Assembly: GCF_037893185.1 (NCBI RefSeq)
Contig: NZ_CP140772.1
Coordinates: 4,402,001-4,466,000, forward strand
DNA length: 64,000 nt
Direction: 5' to 3'
Source of the DNA: Chitinophaga sp. 180180018-3
GTDB taxonomy: Bacteria > Bacteroidota > Bacteroidia > Chitinophagales > Chitinophagaceae
Part shown: positions 63,959 through 64,000 of the stretch, piece after piece
Numbering within the stretch: position 1 is the stretch's first letter
Layout: each line of letters opens with the position of its first letter
Position numbers and translations under genes: made by a program
Notes under the pieces: generated by a model
Databases searched by the model: none
Seen by the model: only the letters and a program-made list of their open reading frames with translations
What the model was told of the DNA's origin: nothing

Positions 63959-64000
63959 ACAGGCGTCTGTTTTATGGTTTTACAAATCACCGGCCAGGCC

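Noticed and set aside
1..64000. CRISPR array, rRNA, phage structural genes or integrase
   Set aside because: No regularly spaced repeat set, rRNA-like sequence or recombinase motif was found on either strand.

Overview
The window reads as a chromosome segment of a Bacteroidota bacterium, most likely Chitinophagaceae and plausibly Chitinophaga. The evidence is the set of SusC/SusD pairs, STN-type TonB-dependent receptors run by ECF sigma/FecR pairs, many lipoproteins with a Cys-Lys-Lys type lipobox, fasciclin and DUF4397 lipoproteins, a DUF2723 protein, and promoters of the Bacteroidota type (TAnnTTTG). The genus is inferred from gene content only. No replication gene, CRISPR array, intact transposase or rRNA was seen.

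Layout. (1) 1-4.7 kb: the end of a SusC gene, its SusD, and a secreted NodB/GH-like barrel protein. They converge on a terminator with the next operon. (2) 19.5-4.9 kb, minus strand: a 14.6-kb operon of ECF sigma, FecR, STN TonB receptor, two DUF4397-like lipoproteins, three double-fasciclin lipoproteins and an Oar-like TonB receptor, with no SusD. (3) 19.5-23 kb: an AT-rich, decayed stretch around an IbrA/IbrB-like pair (PP-loop PAPS-reductase fold plus ParB-like protein). (4) 23-28 kb: a second signalling locus whose sigma factor is only a half gene, followed by FecR, an STN TonB receptor and a short DUF4397 lipoprotein. (5) 28-34.3 kb: a CzcB-CzcA-TolC metal efflux operon plus a barrel protein. 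(6) 34.4-49.2 kb, minus strand: ECF sigma, FecR, SusC, SusD, zinc metalloprotease, M16 peptidase and TlpA, probably for uptake and processing of peptides. This module is bracketed by two diverged direct repeats and holds gene fragments: a piece of a homologue of the 3.1-kb gene and a second TlpA 3' end. (7) 49.2-50.6 kb: a decayed lipoprotein gene, an orphan gene and tRNA-Lys(UUU). (8) 50.7-64 kb: core-like genes, namely an SDR, a SAM hydroxide adenosyltransferase, an ABM monooxygenase, DUF2723, a TIM-barrel sugar isomerase, a VWA/MoxR pair, Gfo/Idh plus DUF1080, a GNAT and a lipoprotein. Two convergent gene pairs here share very long hairpins that reach into coding ends.

How it fits together. 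Three loci follow the same logic: an outer-membrane TonB receptor senses or imports a ligand, FecR relays the state through the inner membrane, and the ECF sigma factor (one of them broken) drives the locus. The central 34-50 kb looks more AT-rich by eye than the right-hand genes and carries duplicated fragments, so it has probably been rearranged or acquired. The right-hand part is stable, ordinary gene content. The most unusual items are the SusD-less fasciclin/DUF4397 operon, the IbrAB-like pair among gene remnants, the half sigma factor, the repeat-bracketed protease module and the 54-bp perfect inverted repeat.
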